From NCBI RefSeq assembly GCF_018614195.1, contig NZ_JAGGOT010000028.1, positions 62,001-126,000 on the forward strand: DNA of 64,000 bases, given 5' to 3'. The translations under genes and the position numbers were made by a program. This document shows, one piece after another, positions 25,416 through 35,885 of this stretch (its first letter is position 1; the number at the start of each line of letters is the position of its first letter). Source of the DNA: Streptomyces sp. ISL-43 (GTDB lineage Bacteria > Actinomycetota > Actinomycetes > Streptomycetales > Streptomycetaceae). Below the pieces are notes generated by a model, which was given only the letters and a program-made list of their open reading frames with translations, searched no databases and had not been told where the DNA came from.

Positions 25416-26828
25416 ATGGCACGAATTGCGGTGATCGGCGCCGGGATGGGCGCGATGGCTACGGCGGCCCGGCTGGCCGTGGCGGGGCATCAAGTGACGG
25501 TGTACGAGCGCGGGGAGACCTACGGCGGCGCCGTCGGCCGCTACGAGCGCGACGGCTTCGCCTTCGACACCGGCCCCGGGCTGCTGCACCTGCCCGCCGT
25601 GTACCGCGATCTGTTCGTCAAGACCGGCAAGCGGCCGCTGGAGGAGTGCGCCGAGCTGGTCCAGGCCGACCCGGCCGTCCGTCACGTGCTCGCTGACGGC
25701 CGTACGGTCACCCTCCCGGGCGCATCGCACGGCGGTGCGGCGGCCGTCCTGGACGAGGCCTTCGGGTCCGGTGCGGGCGACCGCTGGAGCGCGGTCCTGG
25801 GCCGCGCCCGGGACGCCTGGGACGCCACCCGCCGCCCACTGCTGGAGGAGCCGCTGCGCCCCGACCACCAGGCACTGGGCCGCGATCCCTATCCCGCGCT
25901 GCGCGGGAGCGGGCTGCTGCGCCGCCGGCCGCCGACGCTGGCCGAGGTCGCCGCGCGCGAGCTCGGCGGCGACGGCCTCGGCGAGCTGCTCGCCGAGCGA
26001 GTGCGCGCCTACGGGATCGATCCGGCGACCGCGCCCGCCTCCGCGGCGGTGCTGCCCTACATGGAGCAGACCTTCGGCAGCTGGTACGTGCGCGGCGGGA
26101 TGCGGGAGCTGGCCACCGCCGTGTACGAGCGGTGCCTGGAGCGGAAGGTCGGCTTCGTCTTCGGCGCCGAGGTCCGGGAGGTGCTCGTACGGGAGGACCG
26201 CGCGGCCGGGCTGGTGCTCGCCGACGGAGACGTGGTGGAAGCCGATTCCGTGGTCTGCGCGGCCGACCCGCGGCGGCTGCGGATCCCCTCGGGCCCGGGC
26301 GCCGCGCCCGCCCGCCCGGAACCCGCCCGCTGGTACACCCTGTTCGCCGCGCTGCGCGGGGCCCGTGACGGCGACGCCGCGCACCGCACGATGCCGGCGG
26401 CCCTGCGGCCCCACCGGTCCGTCACCGTGCTGCGCCCCGACGACCCCGCCACCCGGCCCGACGCGGACCACGAGGCGGTCACCGTGCACGCCGTGGTGAC
26501 CGGCGGGCCCGCGCCGTCCGCCGAGGAGCTGCTGGCCGCGGCCGGCCGCGCGGTCCCCGGGCTGCGGGAGCGGCTGCTGTGGCACGAACTGCGCACCCCG
26601 GCCGACATCGAGGCGGCCACCGGCGCCGTGGGCGGCGCCGTGCCCGCTCCCTCGCTGGCCGGGGCCGGGGGCCGGCTGCTGCATCCCGCGAACACCACCG
26701 CCCTGCCCGGGCTCTACCTCGCCGGTGGCTGGGCGCATCCCGGCGGCGGGCTGGCGCACGCGGGGATGACGGGGGCCCTGGTGGCCGGGCTGATCGTGGA
26801 GGGCGCGGACTTCCGCGGCTCGCGGTAG
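25416..26828 (+). CDS. Phytoene-desaturase-like FAD oxidoreductase
   Basis: A 470-residue flavoprotein. The N-terminal FAD motif is VIGAGMGAMATAARLAVAGHQVTVYE, followed by GGAVGRYERDGFAFDTGPGL, as in CrtI/CrtN-type and related amine oxidase-fold enzymes. The C-terminal FAD contact is GLYLAGGWAHPGGGLAHAGMTGALVAG. No crt synthase or cyclase lies nearby, so the substrate need not be a carotenoid. The ATG lies seven bases after a -10-like TAGGCT (25403-25408) inside the end of the DUF4126 gene, suggesting a leaderless message of its own. Confidence 0.88.
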   Translation: MARIAVIGAGMGAMATAARLAVAGHQVTVYERGETYGGAVGRYERDGFAFDTGPGLLHLPAVYRDLFVKTGKRPLEECAELVQADPAVRHVLADGRTVTLPGASHGGAAAVLDEAFGSGAGDRWSAVLGRARDAWDATRRPLLEEPLRPDHQALGRDPYPALRGSGLLRRRPPTLAEVAARELGGDGLGELLAERVRAYGIDPATAPASAAVLPYMEQTFGSWYVRGGMRELATAVYERCLERKVGFVFGAEVREVLVREDRAAGLVLADGDVVEADSVVCAADPRRLRIPSGPGAAPARPEPARWYTLFAALRGARDGDAAHRTMPAALRPHRSVTVLRPDDPATRPDADHEAVTVHAVVTGGPAPSAEELLAAAGRAVPGLRERLLWHELRTPADIEAATGAVGGAVPAPSLAGAGGRLLHPANTTALPGLYLAGGWAHPGGGLAHAGMTGALVAGLIVEGADFRGSR

Positions 26829-26843
26829 GCGGTCTGCTGGGGA

Positions 26844-26861
26844 CCCGGCCTCCCGGCCGGG
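26844..26861. terminator. Weak hairpin between convergent genes
   Basis: CCCGGCC-TCCC-GGCCGGG forms a 7-bp stem in the gap between the convergent FAD oxidoreductase and Tyr/Gln-rich membrane protein genes. There is no T-tract. Possible bidirectional terminator. Confidence 0.4.
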
Positions 26862-26925
26862 CCGGCGGCGCTCCAGGCCCAGTCGTCGAAGTGGCGCCTG
26901 GGCCGCTCCACTGTGACGACAGGGC

Positions 26926-27816
26926 CTAGTAGCGGTACTGCTCGTACTCGCCGGTGCCCTGGTACGGGTACTGCTGCTGCTCGTCCACCGGGTAGGGCTG
27001 GGCGCCCCCGTCGGTGGAGCGCTGCTGCGGGACCCAGACCCCGCCGGGCGGGGTGTCCATGGAGTACTGCTCCTGCTGCTGCGCGGCCGCGTAGGGGTCC
27101 GGGGCGTAGTCGCCGTACGGGGCATAGCCGTACGGCTGCTGGGGGGCGACGGCCCCGCCGGTGCCGATGTAGGGGTCCGAGTAGGCGGCGTAGACCTGCT
27201 GCTCGCCGGGGGCCGGGTAGCCGGTGGTGTAGTCGTAGCCGCCCTGGACCTGCGGGTCGTAGTACGCCGCGTACTGGTGGGAGTCCTGCTCGGCCGTGGT
27301 GAAAGGCGAGGCGAAGGCGCCGGTGCTCTGGATGCTCTGGATCCCGTACGAGCCCGTCTCCTCGGGCACCGGCTGCACGGCGTAGAAGTCCTGGGCCCCG
27401 GCGTGTGCGGAACCGGAGTCGGCGAACGCCGCGGAGTCCTCGTCCTCGTCGGCCGCCACCGCCTCGGGGCCGTACTCCAGGGCCGTCACCTGGAGCGCGG
27501 GCTCCTGCCGCGGTCCGCCTGCCCGGCGGCGCCGGCTCTGCGGCGCGGCGGGCGCGGGCTTGTCCCGGCGCAGCGCCCAGCCGGCCACGAAGCCCTTGCG
27601 GAAGGAGAGGGTCACCAGGGTCTGGCCGATCGCGAACGCGACCGCGCCGGCGCCGATGACGAGCACGGACGGCAGTACGACGCCGGCGACGACGCCGAGG
27701 AAGCCGGCGAAGGCGAGCAGACGCCAGCGCAGCCGGGCCTTGTACTGCATCAGGACCTCGGCAAGCAGCCACAGCGCGACGAATCCGAACGCGATGTAGA
27801 GGACCGTCATTCCCAT
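26926..27816 (-). CDS. Membrane protein with long Tyr/Gln/Pro-rich tail
   Basis: A 296-residue protein of no recognised family. Two or three hydrophobic segments occupy residues 5-70. A basic linker (SRRRRAGGPRQ) and an acidic patch (ADEDEDSAAF) follow. The last 150 residues or so are low-complexity, rich in Tyr, Gln, Pro and Gly (for example YGYAPYGDYAPDPYAAAQQQ), so probably disordered and cytoplasmic. The start is ATG 27816, with GAGAGGGG upstream; ATG 27810 is an alternative. Such tails often act in multivalent self-association, which here is only a guess. Confidence 0.85.
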   Translation of the reverse strand: MGMTVLYIAFGFVALWLLAEVLMQYKARLRWRLLAFAGFLGVVAGVVLPSVLVIGAGAVAFAIGQTLVTLSFRKGFVAGWALRRDKPAPAAPQSRRRRAGGPRQEPALQVTALEYGPEAVAADEDEDSAAFADSGSAHAGAQDFYAVQPVPEETGSYGIQSIQSTGAFASPFTTAEQDSHQYAAYYDPQVQGGYDYTTGYPAPGEQQVYAAYSDPYIGTGGAVAPQQPYGYAPYGDYAPDPYAAAQQQEQYSMDTPPGGVWVPQQRSTDGGAQPYPVDEQQQYPYQGTGEYEQYRY

Positions 27817-27868
27817 GCGTGGCCCCTCTCGGTGCGGCCGACCGCCCAGGGAACGGGGGGCCCGCCGG

Positions 27869-28783
27869 TCAGGCCCGCTGGTGCAGGCCCAGGTTCTCGT
27901 AGATCTCGAGAGTCGCCGTGGAGTTGTTCAGCGTGATGAAGTGCAGTCCCGGGACACCCTCGGACAGCAGCCGCGCGCAGAACTCCGTGGCGAACTCGAT
28001 GCCAATGGAGCGTACAGCGGCGGGATCGTCCTTGACGGCGAGCATGCGCTCTTTCACTGCTGCGGGGAAGACCGCGGTACTGAGTTGCGGAAGCCGGTCG
28101 AGCTGCTTGATGCCCACAACAGGCATGACCTCGGGGATGATCGGGGTCTCGCAGCCCGCCTTCTCGACGCTGTCGCGCATCCTCAGATAATTCTCGGGGT
28201 CGAAGAACATCTGGGTGATCGCATAGTCGGCGCCCGCGCGGCACTTGTCCACGAAGTGCCGGATGTCCGTGTCCCAGTCCTCCGAGCGCGGGTGCATCTC
28301 GGGGAAGGCCGCGACGCCGACGCAGAAGTCGCCGGACTCCTTGAGCAGCCGGACCAGGTCGGCGGCGTAGTGCACGCCCTCGGGGTGCGCCACCCACGGG
28401 CCCATCGGGTCGCCCGGCGGGTCTCCGCGCAGGGCGAGCATGTTGCGGATGCCGGCGTCGGCGAACTGGCCGATGACGTGGCGCAGCTCGGCGATGGAGT
28501 GGTCCACGGCGGTGAGGTGCGCGACGGGGGTCAGCGTGGTGTTCGCGGCGATCTGCTCGGTGGCCCGCACGGTCCCGCCTCGGGTGGAGCCGCCGGCCCC
28601 GTAGGTGACGGAGACGAAGCTCGGGGCCACCGCCTCGATCCGGCGCAGGGCGTTCCAGAGGTTGCGCTCGCCCTTCTCGGTCTTGGGTGCCCAGAACTCG
28701 AAGGAGTACGAGCGCCCGGACGCGAGGAGGTCTCGGACCGTGTGTGCACGGTCCGACCAGGTGGAAGCGGTACCAAGGGCCAT
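27869..28783 (-). CDS. metF: 5,10-Methylenetetrahydrofolate reductase MetF
   Basis: MetF reduces methylene-THF to methyl-THF for methionine synthesis. The 304-residue TIM-barrel flavoprotein shows [17 protein letters not shown] with the catalytic Glu, [21 protein letters not shown] and [14 protein letters not shown], all family motifs. The ATG lies 23 bases downstream of a perfect hairpin (28806-28830). It sits downstream of thiE on the same strand and may share its transcript or use a promoter around the hairpin. Confidence 0.96.
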   Translation of the reverse strand: MALGTASTWSDRAHTVRDLLASGRSYSFEFWAPKTEKGERNLWNALRRIEAVAPSFVSVTYGAGGSTRGGTVRATEQIAANTTLTPVAHLTAVDHSIAELRHVIGQFADAGIRNMLALRGDPPGDPMGPWVAHPEGVHYAADLVRLLKESGDFCVGVAAFPEMHPRSEDWDTDIRHFVDKCRAGADYAITQMFFDPENYLRMRDSVEKAGCETPIIPEVMPVVGIKQLDRLPQLSTAVFPAAVKERMLAVKDDPAAVRSIGIEFATEFCARLLSEGVPGLHFITLNNSTATLEIYENLGLHQRA

Positions 28784-28805
28784 ACGGGCAGGTTAGACGC
28801 GGTCC

Positions 28806-28830
28806 CGTGGACACCGAAGCGGTGTCCACG
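28806..28830 (-). terminator. Hairpin between thiE and metF
   Basis: CGTGGACACC and GGTGTCCACG form a perfect 10-bp stem with a 5-base loop, between the thiE stop and the metF start. There is no T-tract. It is either the thiE terminator or a 5' leader structure of metF; I saw no known SAM or SAH riboswitch motif around it. Confidence 0.6.
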
Positions 28831-28886
28831 CATTGGACATGGAAATGAGACAGCCGGTCGGTGGAGCGTCGGGAGGGTGACAGCCC

Positions 28887-29537
28887 TTAGGCGAGCCGGG
28901 CGCGGACGCGCTTGGCCAGGTCGGCGGCGGCGGCGCCGGGGTCGGAGGCCTCGGTCAGGGCGCGGACCACCACGACGCGGGAGGCGCCGGCGTCCAGCAC
29001 CTCGTCCAGATTCGATGCGTCGATGCCGCCGATGGCGAACCACGGCCGGTCCTGCGCGAGCGAGGCCGCGTGGCGCACGAGCGCGAGTCCGGGGGCGTGG
29101 CGGCCGGGCTTGGTGGGGGTGGGCCAGCAGGGGCCGGTACAGAAGTAGTCGACGCCGGGCTCGGCGGCGGCCGCGTCGGCCTCGGCCTCGGAGTGGCAGG
29201 AGCGGCCGATGAGGACCTCGCGGCCGAGGATGGCGCGGGCGGCGGGCACCGGGATGTCGCCCTGGCCGAGGTGCAGTACGTCCGAGCCGATGGCGTGCGC
29301 GACGTCGGCGCGGTCGTTCACGGCGAGCAGCCTGCCGTGGCGGCGGGCCGCGTCGGCGAAGACCTGGAGGTGCTCCAGCTCCTCGCCCGCCTCCATGCCC
29401 TTGTCGCGGAGCTGGACGATGTCGACGCCTCCGGCGAGGACGGCGTCGAGGAACTGGGGGAGGTCGCCCTGCCGCTTGCGGGCGTCCGTGCACAGGTAGA
29501 GCCGGGCGTCGGACAACTGGGCGGCGATGGCGGACAT
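28887..29537 (-). CDS. thiE: Thiamine-phosphate synthase ThiE
   Basis: ThiE couples HMP-PP with the thiazole phosphate to give thiamine phosphate. The 216-residue TIM barrel has the expected motifs: [64 protein letters not shown] and [17 protein letters not shown] 29537 gives the normal family length. It is on the opposite strand from thiO-thiS-thiG, whose product is its substrate, and I see no TPP riboswitch in front of it. Confidence 0.95.
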   Translation of the reverse strand: MSAIAAQLSDARLYLCTDARKRQGDLPQFLDAVLAGGVDIVQLRDKGMEAGEELEHLQVFADAARRHGRLLAVNDRADVAHAIGSDVLHLGQGDIPVPAARAILGREVLIGRSCHSEAEADAAAAEPGVDYFCTGPCWPTPTKPGRHAPGLALVRHAASLAQDRPWFAIGGIDASNLDEVLDAGASRVVVVRALTEASDPGAAAADLAKRVRARLA

Positions 29538-29648
29538 GGGTACCCCCGGGGTGGTGTGTCGTACGTACGCGGTGTGCGGGCCCCGGGAGGGGCCCGCACA
29601 CCGCGCGTGGCGTTGCACTGCGTGTACCTCGTGAGAGGCGGAGTCAGG

Positions 29649-30020
29649 TCAGATGGCGAGCGCCTGAGCGCGGCGCTTCACCTCCGTGCCGCGATTCTCG
29701 CTCAGCGCCTGTACCGGGGTGCCGGGCAGGGTGTCGTCGGCGGTGAACAGCCATTCCAGGATCTCCACGTCGGTGAAGCGGTCGTCGCGGAGCACGGTCA
29801 GCAAGCCGACCAGGCCCTTGACGATCTTGTCGCCGTCGATGAAGGCGGCGGGGACCTGGAGGGATCGGTTCTCGCCGCGGCGCACCGCGAGCAGCTGACC
29901 CTCCTTGACCAGCTGGCGAACCTTGGTCACTTCGATGTCGAGCATCTCCGCGATGTCGGGGAGGTACAGCCAGGCGGGAACAAGGGCATCGATCTTTGCG
30001 TCAATCTCGGTCACGGGCAC
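29649..30020 (-). CDS. Rv2175c-family DNA-binding protein
   Basis: A 123-residue protein. The N-terminal half is a winged-helix-like DNA-binding domain (LYLPDIAEMLDIEVTKVRQLVKEGQLLAVRRGENRSLQVPAAF), the Rv2175c signature. The C-terminal half is conserved (VGLLTVLRDDRFTDVEILEWLFTADDTLPGTP). In M. tuberculosis this protein is a known substrate of the Ser/Thr kinase PknL, encoded next door. Here a PASTA kinase lies 4 kb away. Start GTG 30020, or GTG 30014 two codons later. Confidence 0.92.
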   Translation of the reverse strand: MPVTEIDAKIDALVPAWLYLPDIAEMLDIEVTKVRQLVKEGQLLAVRRGENRSLQVPAAFIDGDKIVKGLVGLLTVLRDDRFTDVEILEWLFTADDTLPGTPVQALSENRGTEVKRRAQALAI

Positions 30021-30138
30021 AAGCCTGCCATCTCGGACTCGCTGCCGGTACCCGAGCGGCCCCGTCCGGGGTCCGGCCGGTGTCCGGCAGGGCGCCCGCG
30101 CCCCTCGCGCACCTCCCCGGCCGCCCCTCCTCCGCGAC

Positions 30139-31395
30139 CTAGACGGTCGTCGACTTCAGCGCGGTCGCGGGGTCGGCGACCTTGGCCGGGTCCACCTGTG
30201 CGCCCGATTCGACGAGGCGGCGGCCTTGGGCGAGGTCGCGGGGTCGGCCCACCGCGAGGACGGCGACCAGCCGGCCGTCCCGCAGCCAGCACACCGACCA
30301 GGTCGCGGCCGCCGGGTCGCCGCGCCACACCAGCGTGTCCGCCGCGCCGTGGTGGCCCGCGTACTGCACGAAGCGGCCGAACTGCTCGGACCAGAAGTAC
30401 GGCACCGGGTCGTAGCGCTGCTCCGCGTCCGCTCCCGCATCCGCTCCCCCGGAGCCCGCGGCCAGGATGTTCGCCGCCACCACCCTCGGCCCCTGCAGCG
30501 CGTTGTCCCAGTGGTGCACCAGCAGCCGCGCCCCGTACCGCCCGGAGGGGAACGACGCGCAGTCCCCCACCGCGTACACCCCGGGCACCGAGGTGCACAG
30601 GTGCTCGTCGGCGACGACCGCCCCGTCCGGGCCCAGCTCGACGCCCGACCCCGCCAGCCAGTCCGTCGCGGGCCGGGCGCCGATGCCCACCACGACCGCG
30701 CCGGCCGCCAGCTCCCGCCCGTCCGCCAGCAGCACGCGGCCCTCCTCCACGGAGGCCACCCGCGCGCCCGTCAGCAGAGCGGCGCCCGCCTGGGCGTACC
30801 AGCGGCCCATCGGCTCGGCCACCTCCGCCGGAAGCGCGCCCGCCAGGACCCGGTCGGCCGCCTCGACCACGGTCACCTCGCAGCCGGCCTCGCGCGCCGC
30901 CGTGGCGAACTCCGCGCCGATCCACCCCGCGCCGACGACCACCACCGCCGAGCCCGCCGCGAGCACGGGCCGCAGCCTGGCCGCGTCGTCCAGGGTGCGC
31001 AGCAGGTGCACGCCCGGGACGCCCTCCGCGCCGGGCAGGGTCAGCGGCCGCGCGCCGGTCGCCAGTACGAGGACCCCGTACGGGACCGGGCCCGCCTCGG
31101 TGTCCACCTCGTGGGCCGCGGGCCGCAGGCCGGTGACCTCGACGCCGAGGCGGAGCTCGATGTCCAGGCCCTCGAAGTCGACGTCGAAGGCCGAGTCCTC
31201 GGCTTTGCCGAGGAGCACCGCCTTGGACAGCGGGGGCCGGTCGTAGGGCTGGTGGGGTTCGGCGCCCAACAGGGTGACGGGGCCGGTCCAGCCCTGTTCC
31301 CGGAGGGCGACCGCGGTCTGGACCCCGGCCATGCCGGCGCCTACGACGACGACTCCGCGCCGCGTGTGTTCCGTCTGTTGCGTCTGCTCGCTCAC
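30139..31395 (-). CDS. FAD-dependent NAD(P)H ferredoxin/rubredoxin-type reductase
   Basis: A 418-residue flavoprotein of the ferredoxin-reductase type. The FAD motif is VVVGAGMAGVQTAVALRE near residue 15, then PYDRPPLSK, the NAD(P) motif VVVVGAGWIGAEFATAAREAG, and the second FAD motif GVYAVGDCA. The C-terminal domain includes HWDNALQG and PYFWSEQFG, typical of reductases serving oxygenase ferredoxins or P450s. No oxygenase is adjacent. Start GTG 31395 (ATG 31413 possible). A perfect TGACGG palindrome lies just upstream, so a TetR-type repressor probably controls it. Confidence 0.9.
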   Translation of the reverse strand: MSEQTQQTEHTRRGVVVVGAGMAGVQTAVALREQGWTGPVTLLGAEPHQPYDRPPLSKAVLLGKAEDSAFDVDFEGLDIELRLGVEVTGLRPAAHEVDTEAGPVPYGVLVLATGARPLTLPGAEGVPGVHLLRTLDDAARLRPVLAAGSAVVVVGAGWIGAEFATAAREAGCEVTVVEAADRVLAGALPAEVAEPMGRWYAQAGAALLTGARVASVEEGRVLLADGRELAAGAVVVGIGARPATDWLAGSGVELGPDGAVVADEHLCTSVPGVYAVGDCASFPSGRYGARLLVHHWDNALQGPRVVAANILAAGSGGADAGADAEQRYDPVPYFWSEQFGRFVQYAGHHGAADTLVWRGDPAAATWSVCWLRDGRLVAVLAVGRPRDLAQGRRLVESGAQVDPAKVADPATALKSTTV

Positions 31396-31413
31396 GCGGC
31401 CCAGCCTAATCAT

Positions 31414-31428
31414 CTGACGGTCCGTCAG
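31414..31428. promoter_or_regulatory. Perfect CTGACGG-T-CCGTCAG palindrome
   Basis: Two 7-bp arms with a one-base centre, 19 bases upstream of the reductase GTG. TGACGG/CCGTCA half-sites are typical of TetR-family operators in actinomycetes. The regulator is not encoded next to it. Confidence 0.6.
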
Positions 31429-31529
31429 GAATAGCGGGCGCGAACACTGCGCGGACCCGGCGCGGACCGGGAGCGGGGAGGCAGCCTTACCCGCCGTCGG
31501 GCTCGGCGTTACTCTGGCCACCGAACCTA

Positions 31530-31622
31530 TCGCGGGAGTCCGGGCGCACCGGGCTGAGAGGGAGGCTGGCCGGCCTCCGACCGTACGAACCTGATCCGGG
31601 TCATGCCGGCGAAGGGAGGGGC
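31530..31622 (+). ncRNA. TPP riboswitch (thi box)
   Basis: The conserved thi-box elements occur in order: GGGCTGAGAGGGAGG (31550-31564), then GAACCTGATCCGGGTCATGC and CGGCGAAGGGAGG ending near 31619. It lies immediately upstream of thiO, and the GGGAGGGG that serves as ribosome-binding site is at its 3' edge. TPP binding should therefore block translation initiation of thiO. A -10-like TACTCT lies at 31510-31515. Confidence 0.93.
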
Positions 31623-31631
31623 TGGACGCCC

Positions 31632-33814
<2,183 letters not shown>

Positions 33815-33816
<2 letters not shown>

Positions 33817-33855
33817 CCCCCGGCGGGGCTGGAGGATCCAGCCCCGCCGGGGGTC
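33815..33855. terminator. Hairpin terminator of the thiOSG operon
   Basis: A 19-bp perfect stem (GACCCCCGGCGGGGCTGGA and its complement) with a GGA loop begins at the thiG stop codon. No T-tract. Position and stability support a terminator. Confidence 0.85.
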
Positions 33856-33968
33856 GAGGCGCGCGGGTCCGGGGGCCGGGCTCCCGGGAACGGTGCCGCG
33901 GGCGGGCGGCCGCGTCACAGCTGCGCTGCAACGAACGGCACCCTGGTCGGACCCGAGCCCGGCCCTCG

Positions 33969-33974
33969 TAGAAT
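33969..33974 (+). promoter_or_regulatory. -10 hexamer TAGAAT placing the kinase mRNA start at its GTG
   Basis: TAGAAT lies six bases before the kinase GTG (33981), with no Shine-Dalgarno sequence between. Transcription should begin at or next to the start codon, giving a leaderless message. A possible -35 TGGTCG lies at 33944-33949. Confidence 0.55.
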
Positions 33975-33980
33975 CGCCGG

Positions 33981-35879
33981 GTGGACACGACCATGGACGA
34001 CCCTCTCGTCGGGCAGACGCTCGACAGCCGCTACCGCGTGGACGCCCGTATCGCGGCCGGCGGCATGGCCACGGTCTACCGGGCCGTCGACACCCGCCTC
34101 GACCGCGTGCTCGCGCTGAAGGTGATGCACCCGGCGCTCGCCGCCGACGGCGCCTTCGTCGACCGGTTCATCCGGGAGGCGAAGTCCGTGGCCCGCCTCG
34201 CCCACCCCAATGTGGTGGCCGTCTTCGACCAGGGCACGCACGGCCCGTACACGTACCTCGCGATGGAGTACGTCTCCGGCTGCACCCTGCGCGACGTGCT
34301 CCGCGAGCGCGGCGCGCTGCAGCCGCGTGCGGCCCTCGACATCCTCGAGCCGGTCCTCGCCGCCCTCGGCTCCGCGCACCGGGCCGGCTTCGTGCACCGC
34401 GACATGAAGCCCGAGAACGTGCTGATCGGCGACGACGGCCGCGTCAAGGTGGCCGACTTCGGGCTGGTCCGGTCCGTCGGCTCCGTCACGAACACCACCG
34501 GCTCCGTCCTCGGCACCGTCTCCTACCTCGCCCCCGAGCAGATCCAGAACGGCGTCACCGACACCCGCGTGGACGTCTACGCCTGCGGTGTCGTGCTCTA
34601 CGAGATGCTCACCGGCTCCAAGCCGCACACCGGCGACAATCCCGCCCAGGTGCTCTACCGGCACCTCGGCGAGGACGTCCCGCCCCCGTCGGCTGCCGTC
34701 CCCGGACTGCCGGCCGTGCTGGACGAGCTCGTCGCCCAAGCCACCGCGCGCGACCCCGGGCTTCGGCCCTACGACGCCGCCGCCCTCCTCGGGCTGGTCC
34801 TGGACGCCCGCGCGCAGCTCGGCGAGGCCGAGCTGGACCTCGTACCGCCGCAGGCGCGCGCCCAGGAGCGGACCGCCGCCGAGGACCGCACCAGCGTGAT
34901 CCCGCGGCCGGTTGCCCCGCACTCCGCGCCGCTGTCCCACACTTCCCGGCTGGCGGCTCCGCCGCTGCCCCCGGCGGGTCCCCGGCGGCCGCGCCGGCGC
35001 GGGCTGCTGCTCGTCGTCGTCGGCGTACTGCTCTCCCTGAGCCTGGGCACCAGCGTCTGGTACATCAGTTCCGGGCAGTTCACCAAGGTCCCGAACCTGC
35101 TCGGCAAGACCGAGGTGGATGCCAAGTCCCGGCTGTCGGACGCCGGTCTCGGCGTGAAGCGGGTCGACCGCAAGTTCAGCGACTCCTTCGCCAAGGGCAC
35201 GGTGATGAACACCGATCCATCGGGCGGCAAGCGCATCCGCGGCAACGGCGCGGTGACGCTCACCATTTCGCGCGGCCCCGAGGTCGTCGTGGTGCCCGAC
35301 CTGAAGGGCAAGCCGCTGGAGGCGGCGAAGGCGGAGCTCGCCTCGGCCGGTCTGGCCGCCGGGGCGCTCACGCAGGCCTTCAGCCAGGACGTCGCCCAGG
35401 GCTCGGTGATCAGCACGGACCCGCCGGGCGGCCAGAAGCGGCCCCTGGACACGGAGGTCAAGCTGCTGGTCAGCAAGGGCCGCCCGGTGCCGGTGCCGAG
35501 CGTGACGGGCAAGCCCGTGGACCAGGCCCGTTCCATCCTGGAGGACCTCGGTCTGAAGGTGGCGACTGCCCCCGAGCAGGTCAACTCCCCCTCCCCCGCG
35601 GGCGCGGTGGCCAACCAGTCGATCGGCGCCGGCACCCAGGCCGCCACCGGCGACACGGTCACGCTCACCGTGTCCAAGGGCCCGCGCCAGATCCCGGTCC
35701 CGGACGTCACCGGCCAGGAAGTGGACGCGGCCAAGAAGACCCTGGAGGGGCTGGGCTTCAAGGTGAAGGTCGACAGGCCCTTCCTCTCCTTCAGCAACAC
35801 CATCGACTCCCAGTCGGTGCCCGCCGGCCAGAACGCCGCCGAGGGCAGCACGATCACCATCAGGACCAAGGGGCTTTGA
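33981..35879 (+). CDS. Ser/Thr protein kinase with four PASTA domains (PknL/PknB type)
   Basis: A 632-residue receptor kinase. The cytoplasmic kinase domain covers residues 18-280, with GGMATVYRA, Lys47, HRDMKPEN (Asp141), DFG at 159-161 and GTVSYLAPEQ in the activation segment. A Pro/Arg-rich linker leads to a membrane segment at about 341-362. Four PASTA repeats of about 65 residues then face outside, each starting like VPNLLGK, VPDLKGK, VPSVTGK, VPDVTGQ. PASTA domains sense peptidoglycan fragments or lipid II. The Rv2175c-like protein 4 kb away is a plausible substrate. Confidence 0.95.
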   Translation: MDTTMDDPLVGQTLDSRYRVDARIAAGGMATVYRAVDTRLDRVLALKVMHPALAADGAFVDRFIREAKSVARLAHPNVVAVFDQGTHGPYTYLAMEYVSGCTLRDVLRERGALQPRAALDILEPVLAALGSAHRAGFVHRDMKPENVLIGDDGRVKVADFGLVRSVGSVTNTTGSVLGTVSYLAPEQIQNGVTDTRVDVYACGVVLYEMLTGSKPHTGDNPAQVLYRHLGEDVPPPSAAVPGLPAVLDELVAQATARDPGLRPYDAAALLGLVLDARAQLGEAELDLVPPQARAQERTAAEDRTSVIPRPVAPHSAPLSHTSRLAAPPLPPAGPRRPRRRGLLLVVVGVLLSLSLGTSVWYISSGQFTKVPNLLGKTEVDAKSRLSDAGLGVKRVDRKFSDSFAKGTVMNTDPSGGKRIRGNGAVTLTISRGPEVVVVPDLKGKPLEAAKAELASAGLAAGALTQAFSQDVAQGSVISTDPPGGQKRPLDTEVKLLVSKGRPVPVPSVTGKPVDQARSILEDLGLKVATAPEQVNSPSPAGAVANQSIGAGTQAATGDTVTLTVSKGPRQIPVPDVTGQEVDAAKKTLEGLGFKVKVDRPFLSFSNTIDSQSVPAGQNAAEGSTITIRTKGL

Positions 35880-35885
35880 CAGCAC

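Noticed and set aside
25416..26828. Carotenoid biosynthesis cluster
   Set aside because: One CrtI-like flavoprotein is present, but there is no phytoene synthase, GGPP synthase or cyclase gene nearby.
28784..28886. SAM or SAH riboswitch upstream of metF
   Set aside because: Only a simple hairpin is present; no conserved riboswitch core was recognised in the 103-base gap.
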